This document shows, one piece after another, positions 54,354 to 62,442 of a stretch of DNA of 64,000 nucleotides (position 1 is the stretch's first letter; each line of letters begins with the position of its first letter). Position numbers and translations under genes: made by a program. The notes beneath the pieces were generated by a model that had not been told where the DNA came from, did no database searches, and was given only the letters and a program-made list of their open reading frames with translations. Source of the stretch: Bacteroidales bacterium (GTDB lineage Bacteria > Bacteroidota > Bacteroidia > Bacteroidales > NBLH01); NCBI GenBank assembly GCA_016937695.1, contig JAFGWC010000008.1, positions 1 to 64,000 on the forward strand, given 5' to 3'.

Positions 54354-54361
54354 CAAATATA
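54354..54361 (-). promoter_or_regulatory. Putative hyd cluster promoter -7 element (TATATTTG)
   Basis: Exact TAnnTTTG match on the minus strand, 50 bases before the first regulator gene of the hydrogenase cluster. Confidence 0.45.
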
Positions 54362-54654
54362 TTTATGATTAGAAGTCTGTGGTAGAGTAAAATCAACATT
54401 TAAAAAACAGGTAAAAACACCCTAAATAAATAACCAAAGCCTTGATTTTAAACAAAATATTAAGTTCTTTTTTGAAAATTAAATTTTAAAATATTTTTTT
54501 CTTTTAAGTGTAATTGTATGAAAATAAGAATAATACACCTGTACAGAAAAATCTAAAAAAACACATTTTTTTTAGATTGGGTGTTTTTGCCTGATGAGTT
54601 TTTATTTATTTTAGTATTGCTGTATATGAACCTTTAATATATGTGAAATTTTAA

Positions 54655-54662
54655 TATCTTTG
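54655..54662 (+). promoter_or_regulatory. Putative -7 element (TATCTTTG)
   Basis: Exact TAnnTTTG match 65 bases before the OmpA-family gene start at 54728. Confidence 0.4.
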
Positions 54663-54727
54663 TGCATGATATTAAAATATGTATTTATTTATATATTTGG
54701 TTTTAAATTCAAGTGTAAATATTAATA

Positions 54728-56797
54728 ATGAAAAAAGAACAATTAATGAATAAATTTTTTATCTCGATTATCATATTTATAATGATGATTTTAAATATTG
54801 ACATTTCAGCACAATCTGCATGTGAAACTTCAGGCATTAATAATCCGGAAATGCTTGTGAATTATCTTTCGGTATCATTTGATTCAAAACTAATGATTTA
54901 TGCAAAAAAAGTAAAAGTTGATTTTCAATATGCTTTTTTTGAACATACTTTTAATAATAAAAATTGGAGCGAAGCAAAAGAAATAAAAGTGATAAATGAC
55001 TTTATAAAACCAACACATAAACTTGGCGGAACATGCTTTAATTATAATGCAACAGTTTTTTATTTTAGTATCGATATTGGCGATGGCAATGGAATGGATA
55101 TATATTCAGTTGAGAAATCAGACGGTGAATGGAGAAATCTCAAAAAAAATTCAGATGAAATCAATTCAAATGAAAATGAAAGTGATCCTTCTATTTCACC
55201 AGATGGGAATACATTTTTCTTTGTCAGGGATGTAAGTGTTGAAAATGATTTTACAGAAGAATTTAATTGTAAAACAATTTATATTTCAGAAAAATCATTA
55301 GATGGGAATTGGGAGAAACCATATAGAATGTCTAGAAAAATAAACTCGGGATGTGAAATGTCGCCAAGAATTAGTTCTGACAATAAAACATTGTTTTTTT
55401 CCTCTGTTAGAGGTGATGCGAAAATGGGTTTTGATATTTATTCTACAAAAATGGTAGCTAAGGGTATTTGGAGTGAGCCTTCACGAATTGATACAGTAAG
55501 TAATGAATACTCAAATATATATCCAAATGTTTCTTTTAATGGCGATAAAATGTTTTATATAAATCAAACTAAATTAGGAAAAAAGAAAGAGGAAGATATT
55601 TTGTTTAATTCTTTTTTGCCAAAAAAAAACGGGCCTGAGAAAAATTTAGTTTTAGAAGGTAAAGTTACAGATTTATATTCTAATAAAGCTATTGATGCTC
55701 AGATAAATGTTATAAATCCATTTACATCAAGTATAATTTCTACCTACAATACTGATAAAAATGGGAAATATTGGTTTTTGTTAAGTTCTAGCGATTCATA
55801 CAGAATTGAATTCTCGGCGAAAAACTATTCGTATAATTTTAAATCGTACAATATTGCAAAATTAGATTCGAATATTATTGAAAAACGCGATGTTAAATTA
55901 TATTCAAATACTTATGTGGTTTTGAATGTATTTGATGGAGAAAATTTTCAACCCTTAGAATCTGAAATCAAAATAATTGATGGAGAAACAAAAAATCCCA
56001 TTAATGTTAAAATTGAAAATATGCTTAAGGGACGTTTTAAAATTGAATTGCCGATAGGGAAAGAATATTATATTATAGCAGGAAAAGAAAATTACATTAC
56101 CGATACATTGATTTTTGATATTAAAAAAGTTGTGCAATTTGATGAATTTGAAAAAGATATTGAATTAGAAATAAGAAAGCGAAAATTTACAATAAATGTA
56201 AAAGATAAAAAAACATTAAATCCACTTGAAGTTGAAATTAATATTGATAATAAAATTAGAAAAGAAAAAATTAAATTAACACCAGATTTAGGAAATAAAG
56301 GAAAATATGTTGTAGGATTAAGAGAAGGTGATATTTATGATATAAATGTATTGCCTAGCGAAGGTTTTGCTTATTATAGCACATCTATTGATTTAAAAAT
56401 TGATAAGTCTAATACTCTTGATGTTAGTTTATTATCATTAGTGGAAAATGCAAAATTAGAGCTTAATAATATTGTATTTGAAACTAATTCGTCAGAATTA
56501 ACTACTGTTTCGTATGCTGAATTAGATAGAGCAGTAGAGTTGATGAAAGCGAATCCTAAAATAAAAGTAGAAATTTCGGCACATTCTGATAATGTAGGAA
56601 GTGATATATATAATCTGAAATTATCAGAAAAAAGAGCTCAATCTGTTATGTTTTATATTATAGATAAAGGTATTCCAAAAGAAAGTTTAATAGCAAAAGG
56701 ATATGGTGAAAGCCAGCCAATTGCACCTAACGATACGGATGAAAACAAATCTAAAAACAGAAGAGTAGAACTGGGAATACTAGAAGTTGAAAACTAA
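54728..56797 (+). CDS. PD40-propeller/OmpA-domain outer envelope protein
   Basis: 689 residues. Signal peptide about 1-29 (ends ISAQ); start may be the second Met at 54746. About 40-300 are a PD40/WD40-like propeller (DPSISPDGNTFFFVRD, SPRISSDNKTLFFSS, YPNVSFNGDKMFYI). About 315-560 are several carboxypeptidase-regulatory/CNA-B-like beta domains. About 575-689 are an OmpA C-terminal peptidoglycan-binding domain (SAHSDNVGSDIYNLKLSEKR, KSKNRRVE). This resembles PorE-type proteins of the type IX secretion/gliding machinery but lacks their N-terminal TPRs. The next gene, 34 bases on, is its likely partner. Confidence 0.85.
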   Translation: MKKEQLMNKFFISIIIFIMMILNIDISAQSACETSGINNPEMLVNYLSVSFDSKLMIYAKKVKVDFQYAFFEHTFNNKNWSEAKEIKVINDFIKPTHKLGGTCFNYNATVFYFSIDIGDGNGMDIYSVEKSDGEWRNLKKNSDEINSNENESDPSISPDGNTFFFVRDVSVENDFTEEFNCKTIYISEKSLDGNWEKPYRMSRKINSGCEMSPRISSDNKTLFFSSVRGDAKMGFDIYSTKMVAKGIWSEPSRIDTVSNEYSNIYPNVSFNGDKMFYINQTKLGKKKEEDILFNSFLPKKNGPEKNLVLEGKVTDLYSNKAIDAQINVINPFTSSIISTYNTDKNGKYWFLLSSSDSYRIEFSAKNYSYNFKSYNIAKLDSNIIEKRDVKLYSNTYVVLNVFDGENFQPLESEIKIIDGETKNPINVKIENMLKGRFKIELPIGKEYYIIAGKENYITDTLIFDIKKVVQFDEFEKDIELEIRKRKFTINVKDKKTLNPLEVEINIDNKIRKEKIKLTPDLGNKGKYVVGLREGDIYDINVLPSEGFAYYSTSIDLKIDKSNTLDVSLLSLVENAKLELNNIVFETNSSELTTVSYAELDRAVELMKANPKIKVEISAHSDNVGSDIYNLKLSEKRAQSVMFYIIDKGIPKESLIAKGYGESQPIAPNDTDENKSKNRRVELGILEVEN

Positions 56798-56831
56798 TTT
56801 TTATTAAAAAACATAATTGAAAATTTGAAAT

Positions 56832-59054
56832 ATGTATAAAATGAATAAATCTATAGGTCTGATAATATTAATAGCCTTTTTGTTAATTTCAAATAATGTT
56901 AATAGCCAAAAAGAAATAAAATATAAAGATGTTTATCAATATGTTTTGCAAAAAGACACAATACTAACTTATGAACTTTTAAAGGAATATCAAGAGCAAG
57001 ATCCATTTAATGCAAATGCATATTATCAACTTGGTCTAATTTCACAATATTGGTCTAATAAATATGATGCACTAACACAAGCAGAAGATGTAAATTATTT
57101 TATTTATCACACAGGCGTTTATTTAAATTTGTCAAAAAAATATATTGATGATAAAGAAATTAGAAAAAACGGCGAATTCTATCAAGGAATTAAAGCTACT
57201 AAAGATGATAAAATAAGTTTTGAAGATGTAATTGCAGATATTGATTCTCGATTATCAAAAAATGCTGATTATAACCATAATGTTTCATCAATTCAGAATA
57301 ACTATATAAAAAGTGTTGATTTTTATAATAGATGTGTAGAACTGTTTTTAGAAATTAATAAAAATAACAGTAACCAAAAAGAAATGTTGCTATCGATAGA
57401 TTCTACGCTATTAAATAAAATTGGGCAATTAGGAAGATTATATGATTCAACAATTTTCTATATTGAAAATTTTGAAAAAGGAATTCAGAATTATACTATA
57501 AAATCATATAAACAAAAACATAAGATAAAGCCTATCGAAACATATAGGCTTGAAGGATTGACGTACAGTAGTTTTTTAAAATCAGAAATAAATTTATGGA
57601 ATTTCAGATTATGGGTTGATATGTTTAATAAAACTCTTGAAACAGACATTAGTGATATTAGAAAAAAAACAGACTCTACAGAAACTGTTTTAATTAATAA
57701 AATTAAAATGCTTTCTGGTAAATATGCTTTCTCTGATTCATTAATACAAACAAAAGTAAAACCCGAAATTTTATTTAAAATTGGTAAATATGATTATAAT
57801 TCTGTTGTTGTTGATTTATTGAATTATCAGGAAGCAGTAACCAATTTTTTTGAATATGCGCAAAAAACTGATAATAATATTGAAAGTGAAAATACGCTAG
57901 ATTTAAAAAAGAAAGCAACATATTATAGCGAGTTGGTTTATAAAAAAACATATTCAGATAGTTTAAAAATTATTGTTGATAACAAAATTAATCCGAGAAG
58001 CGTATCAAAATATAACGATTTTGTAAATTCAAATTTTGGTAATATAGATGGATTTAAAAAGTATATTATTACACAAAATTCAAATAACAGCAAAAGCTTA
58101 AATAAGTATTTAGATAATCTTAAATATTTTATGTATAAAAGTTTTGATGAAAATCAAAAAGATACAGTTGTTAAGTTTGGTAAATATGAGATTCCTTTAA
58201 CAATTAATTTAAAAACAGATTTGTTAGGTAATGCGTTAAATACCAGGAGTTTAAGCTCTGATAGTAAAGGGAATTTGTATATAGGCGGCAGTTTAAAAAT
58301 TGCTAATTCTGAAAATACTTTTGTTGCCTTAATGGCTGAAAATAAAATTAAATGGTTTAAAACATTTTCTGATAAAATAAACAGTACTGAAAGTTCAGTA
58401 ATTGTGAAAGCCAATGAAGATGGCTGTTTTGCAGTTTTTTCTTTTATCGAAAATGGAAATGTCTCAAACAAAGTTGTTCGTTTTGATTTAAAAGGGAACA
58501 AAAAAATTGAAAAGGATTTGGAATATAATTCTGTAGCAAGATATTTAAGTTATGACGATATTAATGATAAAATTTTATTAGCATTTTACGGTAATACTAT
58601 TAATGAAAATAGTACGAACAATTTTGAACTTGAACTTGTTAGATTTAGTCTGGGAAAAAACTTTGAGTTAGACTGGATAAATCCTGTTAAAATAAAATTT
58701 ACCGGCAACTTTGTTGATTTGATAACTATAAATCAAAATTATTATTTGTTTGCCAATTTCAACGAATATACCGATTTGAACAATAATACTGTTAATGTGA
58801 TTGATAAAACATCAAAATCTCAAAACAATACATTGCTTACAATAATTAATGAAAAAGCAGAGAAAATTTCAATGATAAGTTTTCCTTCATCTAAATATTA
58901 TTATTTAAAAAAAGTTGTTAAAATTAATAATGACTTGATTAACTTAATGGGAGTTTATGGCGATTTAAATAATGCAAAATTAGATATTAATAAAAAAGGA
59001 GGCGAATTTTTTTATAAACTTATTAATAATAAAGGAGATGTAATTTATGAATAA
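56832..59054 (+). CDS. Large secreted protein with helical N-terminus and propeller-like C-terminus
   Basis: Not recognised. 740 residues (second Met at 56841 possible). Signal peptide 1-28 (ends VNSQ). About 35-110 are TPR-like helices (YQYVLQKDTILTYELLKEYQ, NAYYQLGLISQYW), followed by long helices to about 440. About 450-740 are beta-rich with repeated patterns such as SSDSKGNLYIGGSLK and NEDGCFAVFSFIENG, suggesting a beta-propeller. Operonic with the PD40/OmpA gene; together they may form a cell-envelope assembly. Terminator follows. Confidence 0.7.
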   Translation: MYKMNKSIGLIILIAFLLISNNVNSQKEIKYKDVYQYVLQKDTILTYELLKEYQEQDPFNANAYYQLGLISQYWSNKYDALTQAEDVNYFIYHTGVYLNLSKKYIDDKEIRKNGEFYQGIKATKDDKISFEDVIADIDSRLSKNADYNHNVSSIQNNYIKSVDFYNRCVELFLEINKNNSNQKEMLLSIDSTLLNKIGQLGRLYDSTIFYIENFEKGIQNYTIKSYKQKHKIKPIETYRLEGLTYSSFLKSEINLWNFRLWVDMFNKTLETDISDIRKKTDSTETVLINKIKMLSGKYAFSDSLIQTKVKPEILFKIGKYDYNSVVVDLLNYQEAVTNFFEYAQKTDNNIESENTLDLKKKATYYSELVYKKTYSDSLKIIVDNKINPRSVSKYNDFVNSNFGNIDGFKKYIITQNSNNSKSLNKYLDNLKYFMYKSFDENQKDTVVKFGKYEIPLTINLKTDLLGNALNTRSLSSDSKGNLYIGGSLKIANSENTFVALMAENKIKWFKTFSDKINSTESSVIVKANEDGCFAVFSFIENGNVSNKVVRFDLKGNKKIEKDLEYNSVARYLSYDDINDKILLAFYGNTINENSTNNFELELVRFSLGKNFELDWINPVKIKFTGNFVDLITINQNYYLFANFNEYTDLNNNTVNVIDKTSKSQNNTLLTIINEKAEKISMISFPSSKYYYLKKVVKINNDLINLMGVYGDLNNAKLDINKKGGEFFYKLINNKGDVIYE

Positions 59055-59111
59055 TTTGAGTTAATTAGTTATTCATTTGCATAGGATATATCTTGGATTA
59101 AAATTGTAATA

Positions 59112-59153
59112 GTAATATCTGTACTGTCTTTATTTACAGATATTACCTGATTT
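59112..59153 (+). terminator. Terminator after the OmpA/propeller operon
   Basis: GTAATATCTGTA (59112-59123) pairs with TACAGATATTAC (59135-59146), 12 bp, loop 11; a T run begins a few bases later. Confidence 0.65.
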
Positions 59154-59212
59154 TTATTAAATTCTGAAACAATAAAAAAACGGTATCTTTGAATTAGTTT
59201 AAATAATTTAGT

Positions 59213-59845
59213 CTAAGCTTTAATTAAACCATTTTTTATTGCAAAAAGCACAAGATTTGGAGCGTTTTTAGCACCAGTTTTATCGAACAATCGGCTTCTG
59301 TGCCCGTCAATTGTGCGTTGGCTAATTCCTAAGTGTTTGGCAATTTCAATATTAGAAAAACCTTTACAAATAAGCTCAAGTACTTGTTTTTCTCTATCCG
59401 AAAGACTTATATCTGTTTTTTTATTGATTGATAATTTGCTTTCTTTCATTACAAATTCTTCCGAAAAGTAAGTTTCACCATTATAAACAGCATTAATTGC
59501 ATCTTCAAGTTGCGATTTATTGGTTTTTTTAAGTAAAAATCCACTTGCACCTGCATCAATCATTTTGTTAAAATAGCCGATTTCTTCGTGCATTGTTATT
59601 GCAATTATTTGAGTGTCAGGATATAAACTTGTAATTTTTTTAGTTGCTTCAATTCCATCCATTACTGGCATTTTTATATCCATAAGTACAATGTCGGCTT
59701 TATTTTTTTTAAGAATATCTAAAACTTCATTCCCGTTTGAAGCTTCACCAACAACTTTTACAAACGAAATTTCATTTAAAACCATTAATAATCCTTTTCT
59801 GAAAATTATATGATCGTCTGCTATTATTACACTTATTATTTCCAT
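59213..59845 (-). CDS. NarL/LuxR-family response regulator
   Basis: DNA-binding regulator of 210 residues. Receiver with acidic DD at 10-11, phospho-acceptor Asp56 (IVLMDIKMPVMDG) and Lys in FLLKKTN. C-terminal LuxR helix-turn-helix about 145-205 (SLSDREKQVLELICKG, SNIEIAKHLGISQRTIDGHR). It lies 39 bases after its probable cognate kinase and downstream of hydF, all on one strand. Confidence 0.93.
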   Translation of the reverse strand: MEIISVIIADDHIIFRKGLLMVLNEISFVKVVGEASNGNEVLDILKKNKADIVLMDIKMPVMDGIEATKKITSLYPDTQIIAITMHEEIGYFNKMIDAGASGFLLKKTNKSQLEDAINAVYNGETYFSEEFVMKESKLSINKKTDISLSDREKQVLELICKGFSNIEIAKHLGISQRTIDGHRSRLFDKTGAKNAPNLVLFAIKNGLIKA

Positions 59846-59884
59846 AAAAAATATTTAAAATGCGAATTGTAAATTTCATACTTG

Positions 59885-60949
59885 TTATTCGTTCATTTTT
59901 ATAGCAATTAAAATTGACATTCCTTTTCCTTTTTTGCTGTAAAAATCGCAAGTGCCTTTAATTGTTTTAATTTTATTTGCAATATTGTTAAGTCCCAATC
60001 CAGAGCTTAATTCAAGCTTATTTTCAATATCAAAACCAATTCCGTCGTCGCTGTAAAAAAGAATTATTTGATTATTTATGCATTTAAGTTCAATTTTAAC
60101 GTTTTTAGCTTCAGAATGTTTTAATGTATTGTTAATCAGTTCTTTAGTTGTTTGATATAATACAGTTTCTTCAATTCCTCTATTTGTATTTTTGTACTCT
60201 TCTGTTTTAACCGAAATATTTAAAGATTTTGTGTCATTAACATAAGAACAAAACTCAGAAATTGCGTGTGCAAGACCAAAATCGTTTAAAATATTTGGTC
60301 TTATATTGTTTGAAATTTCTTTAGCTGTAGAAATTGCCAAATCTGCCAATTCTTCAATGTTTGCAATAATTTCGGCTTTGTTTGTGTTTTTTAAATCATT
60401 TTTACTTAGTAAATCAGAATATAATTTAATTGTTGATAAAATCGGACTCAAGCTGTCATGTAAATCGGCGGCAAAACGTTTTCTTTCTTTTTGTTCGGTT
60501 TTTAAAATTGTTCCAAGCAATTCTTTTTCCATCTCTTTCCTTTCCGAGATATTTCTGGCAACGCTAATAATTGCTTCTTTTTCTTCGTAATTAATAATTC
60601 TGCTTTTCATTTCAACAGGAAAAATTATTCCACTTTTCGAAACATGTTCCGATTCATATGTAAATTTTCCAAGTTCTTTAATTTTTTCGATATTATGATA
60701 AACCAATTGTTTGTATTTTGGTGTTTTAATATCTGTAAATTTCATTTTTAATAATTCTTGCTTGTCAAACTCCAAACTATCGCACGCAACTTGATTAACT
60801 TCAATAAAATTTCCGCGTAAATCAGAAAGGAAAATTTCGTCGCTGCTGTAATCAAATAAAAATTTGAATTTTTTTTCTGATAATAATAAAGCTTCTTTAG
60901 TTTGTTCAAGCTTTTTTATAAGTATATTTTTGTCTTCTATATTTTTCAT
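59885..60949 (-). CDS. PAS sensor histidine kinase (HisKA_3, NarX/DegS type)
   Basis: Soluble kinase of 354 residues. N-terminal coiled coil, PAS domain about 25-140 (FKFLFDYSSDEIFLSDLRGN, SGIIFPVEMKSRIINYEEKE), HisKA_3 with His164 in KRFAADLHDSLSPI, then HATPase (ELINNTLKHSEAKN, YSDDGIGFD, GLGLNNIANKI). Pairs with the NarL-type regulator downstream. It begins 10 bases after hydF, so hydF, kinase and regulator form one operon. Signal unknown; no clear heme, flavin or Fe-S Cys motif in the PAS domain. Confidence 0.92.
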   Translation of the reverse strand: MKNIEDKNILIKKLEQTKEALLLSEKKFKFLFDYSSDEIFLSDLRGNFIEVNQVACDSLEFDKQELLKMKFTDIKTPKYKQLVYHNIEKIKELGKFTYESEHVSKSGIIFPVEMKSRIINYEEKEAIISVARNISERKEMEKELLGTILKTEQKERKRFAADLHDSLSPILSTIKLYSDLLSKNDLKNTNKAEIIANIEELADLAISTAKEISNNIRPNILNDFGLAHAISEFCSYVNDTKSLNISVKTEEYKNTNRGIEETVLYQTTKELINNTLKHSEAKNVKIELKCINNQIILFYSDDGIGFDIENKLELSSGLGLNNIANKIKTIKGTCDFYSKKGKGMSILIAIKMNE

Positions 60950-60959
60950 TATCAGCTAA

Positions 60960-62201
60960 TTACAGGTAATCTGTGTTTTTATCCTCAGAGTTATTTACAA
61001 AAGGCTCGATTGCTCGTTTGTAAATTCCTTGAACCCAAGCAATTGCCATTCCGTAATTTGTAACAGGAATATCGGCATCAATAGCAGGTTTTAATCTGTT
61101 TATTATTTGTTTTTTTGTAATCATACAACCGCCACATTGAATAACTAAAGCATATTCACGAATATCTCTTTCCAAATTATCTAAGCCAGAAACCACGTCA
61201 AATTCAAGCTTTTTTCCTGTAAAATTAAGTAACCATCTTGGTATTTTAACTCTTCCAATATCGTCGCAGGAAACCTGATGACTGCAAGATTCAAGAAGTA
61301 AAATTCTATCTCCGTTTTTTAATTCCGATATTTTTGGAGTTCCTTTCAAATAATTCTCAAAATCGCCTTTAAGTCTTGCCAGCACAACACTAAATCCTGT
61401 TAAAGGAATGTCTTTTGGAACAGAAGCATCGGCTTTTAATAATATTTGGCTGTCAGTAATTGCAAGTTTTGGTTTAATTCCTGTTTTTTTCAAAAAAGCA
61501 TCAACTTCTCTTTCTTTTAAAACAATTGCAACGCAGTCATTATCAAGTATATCTCTTATTGCCTGAACTTGTGGAAGAATTAATCTGCCTTCCGGCGCTT
61601 CAATGTCGATAGGCGTAATTAATAATACAATATCGCCGTATGAAACAATATCGCCAATTAAAGAATTTAATTTATACGAACTTTCAGGAATTGTTTTTTT
61701 TATCAGCTCAATAATTTTTTCAAGATCATTAAATTTTGAACCTTTAATAGTGCTGTATTCAATAAAATCAGTATTAAAATTTTTTGTGATAATTTGTATA
61801 CTTTCATTCGTAATATGCTCAATATCAGACTTATTATGAATTATAAAAAAAGGAGTTTCGTATTGTTTAAACTTTTTGATTAATTCTAATTCGAAATCAG
61901 CAATTTTATTGTTTGCAATTACAAGAATAGCTAAATCAACCAGTTTTATAGCATCAAAAGTTTTATTTATTCTTTTTTGGCCTAATTCGCCTTCGTCATC
62001 AATTCCGGCAGTATCAATTAAAATTACAGGACCAAATCCGGTTATTTCAAATGATTTTTTTACTGGATCTGTTGTCGTTCCTGCAACATCAGAAACAATA
62101 GCTATTTCTTGATTTGCCAAATCATTAATCAGCGAACTTTTTCCGTTATTTCTTCTGCCGAAAATTCCAATATGAGGTTTTGATTCTTTACCTTTTTTCA
62201 C
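60960..62201 (-). CDS. hydF: [FeFe]-hydrogenase H-cluster maturation GTPase HydF
   Basis: Scaffold/carrier GTPase that delivers the diiron precursor to HydA, 413 residues. GTPase motifs: P-loop GRRNNGKSS (15-23), switch AGTTTDPV, DTAG near 63-66, NKSD near 123-126. The C-terminal Fe-S site is Cys306-x-His308 (SCSHQVSC) with Cys356 and Cys359 in QCGGCM. Many homologues have His before the last pair (HCxxC); here it is Gln355. HydF needs HydE and HydG, not seen here. It heads an operon with a two-component pair. Confidence 0.95.
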   Translation of the reverse strand: MKKGKESKPHIGIFGRRNNGKSSLINDLANQEIAIVSDVAGTTTDPVKKSFEITGFGPVILIDTAGIDDEGELGQKRINKTFDAIKLVDLAILVIANNKIADFELELIKKFKQYETPFFIIHNKSDIEHITNESIQIITKNFNTDFIEYSTIKGSKFNDLEKIIELIKKTIPESSYKLNSLIGDIVSYGDIVLLITPIDIEAPEGRLILPQVQAIRDILDNDCVAIVLKEREVDAFLKKTGIKPKLAITDSQILLKADASVPKDIPLTGFSVVLARLKGDFENYLKGTPKISELKNGDRILLLESCSHQVSCDDIGRVKIPRWLLNFTGKKLEFDVVSGLDNLERDIREYALVIQCGGCMITKKQIINRLKPAIDADIPVTNYGMAIAWVQGIYKRAIEPFVNNSEDKNTDYL

Positions 62202-62442
62202 AATAAATTTTTATGTAAATGTAAATATTGAAATGTTTATAAAAAATGACTTTTGTCTTAATATATTAACTTTAATTATTAAAAAATATTAAATGCATTT
62301 GGCAAGATTTGTGTTTTTATTAATTAGATTTATTGACAGCTTGCAAAATATCTATTTTTATAGAATTTTGTAATTTAAAAATTAATTTTTTCTATATTAG
62401 TGAAGTTTTTTAGAATATACTTTTTAAACCGCTAACTTATTA

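Larger units (their letters stand above)
54304..54727. other. Divergent intergenic region with inverted repeats
   Basis: No gene. It separates the hyd cluster (minus) from the OmpA gene (plus). Contains an inverted repeat, CAGGTAAAAACACCC (54408-54422) with GGGTGTTTTTGCCTG (54579-54593), one mismatch, enclosing a hairpin AATCTAAAAAA/TTTTTTAGATT near 54550-54577, plus promoter matches on both strands. Confidence 0.6.
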
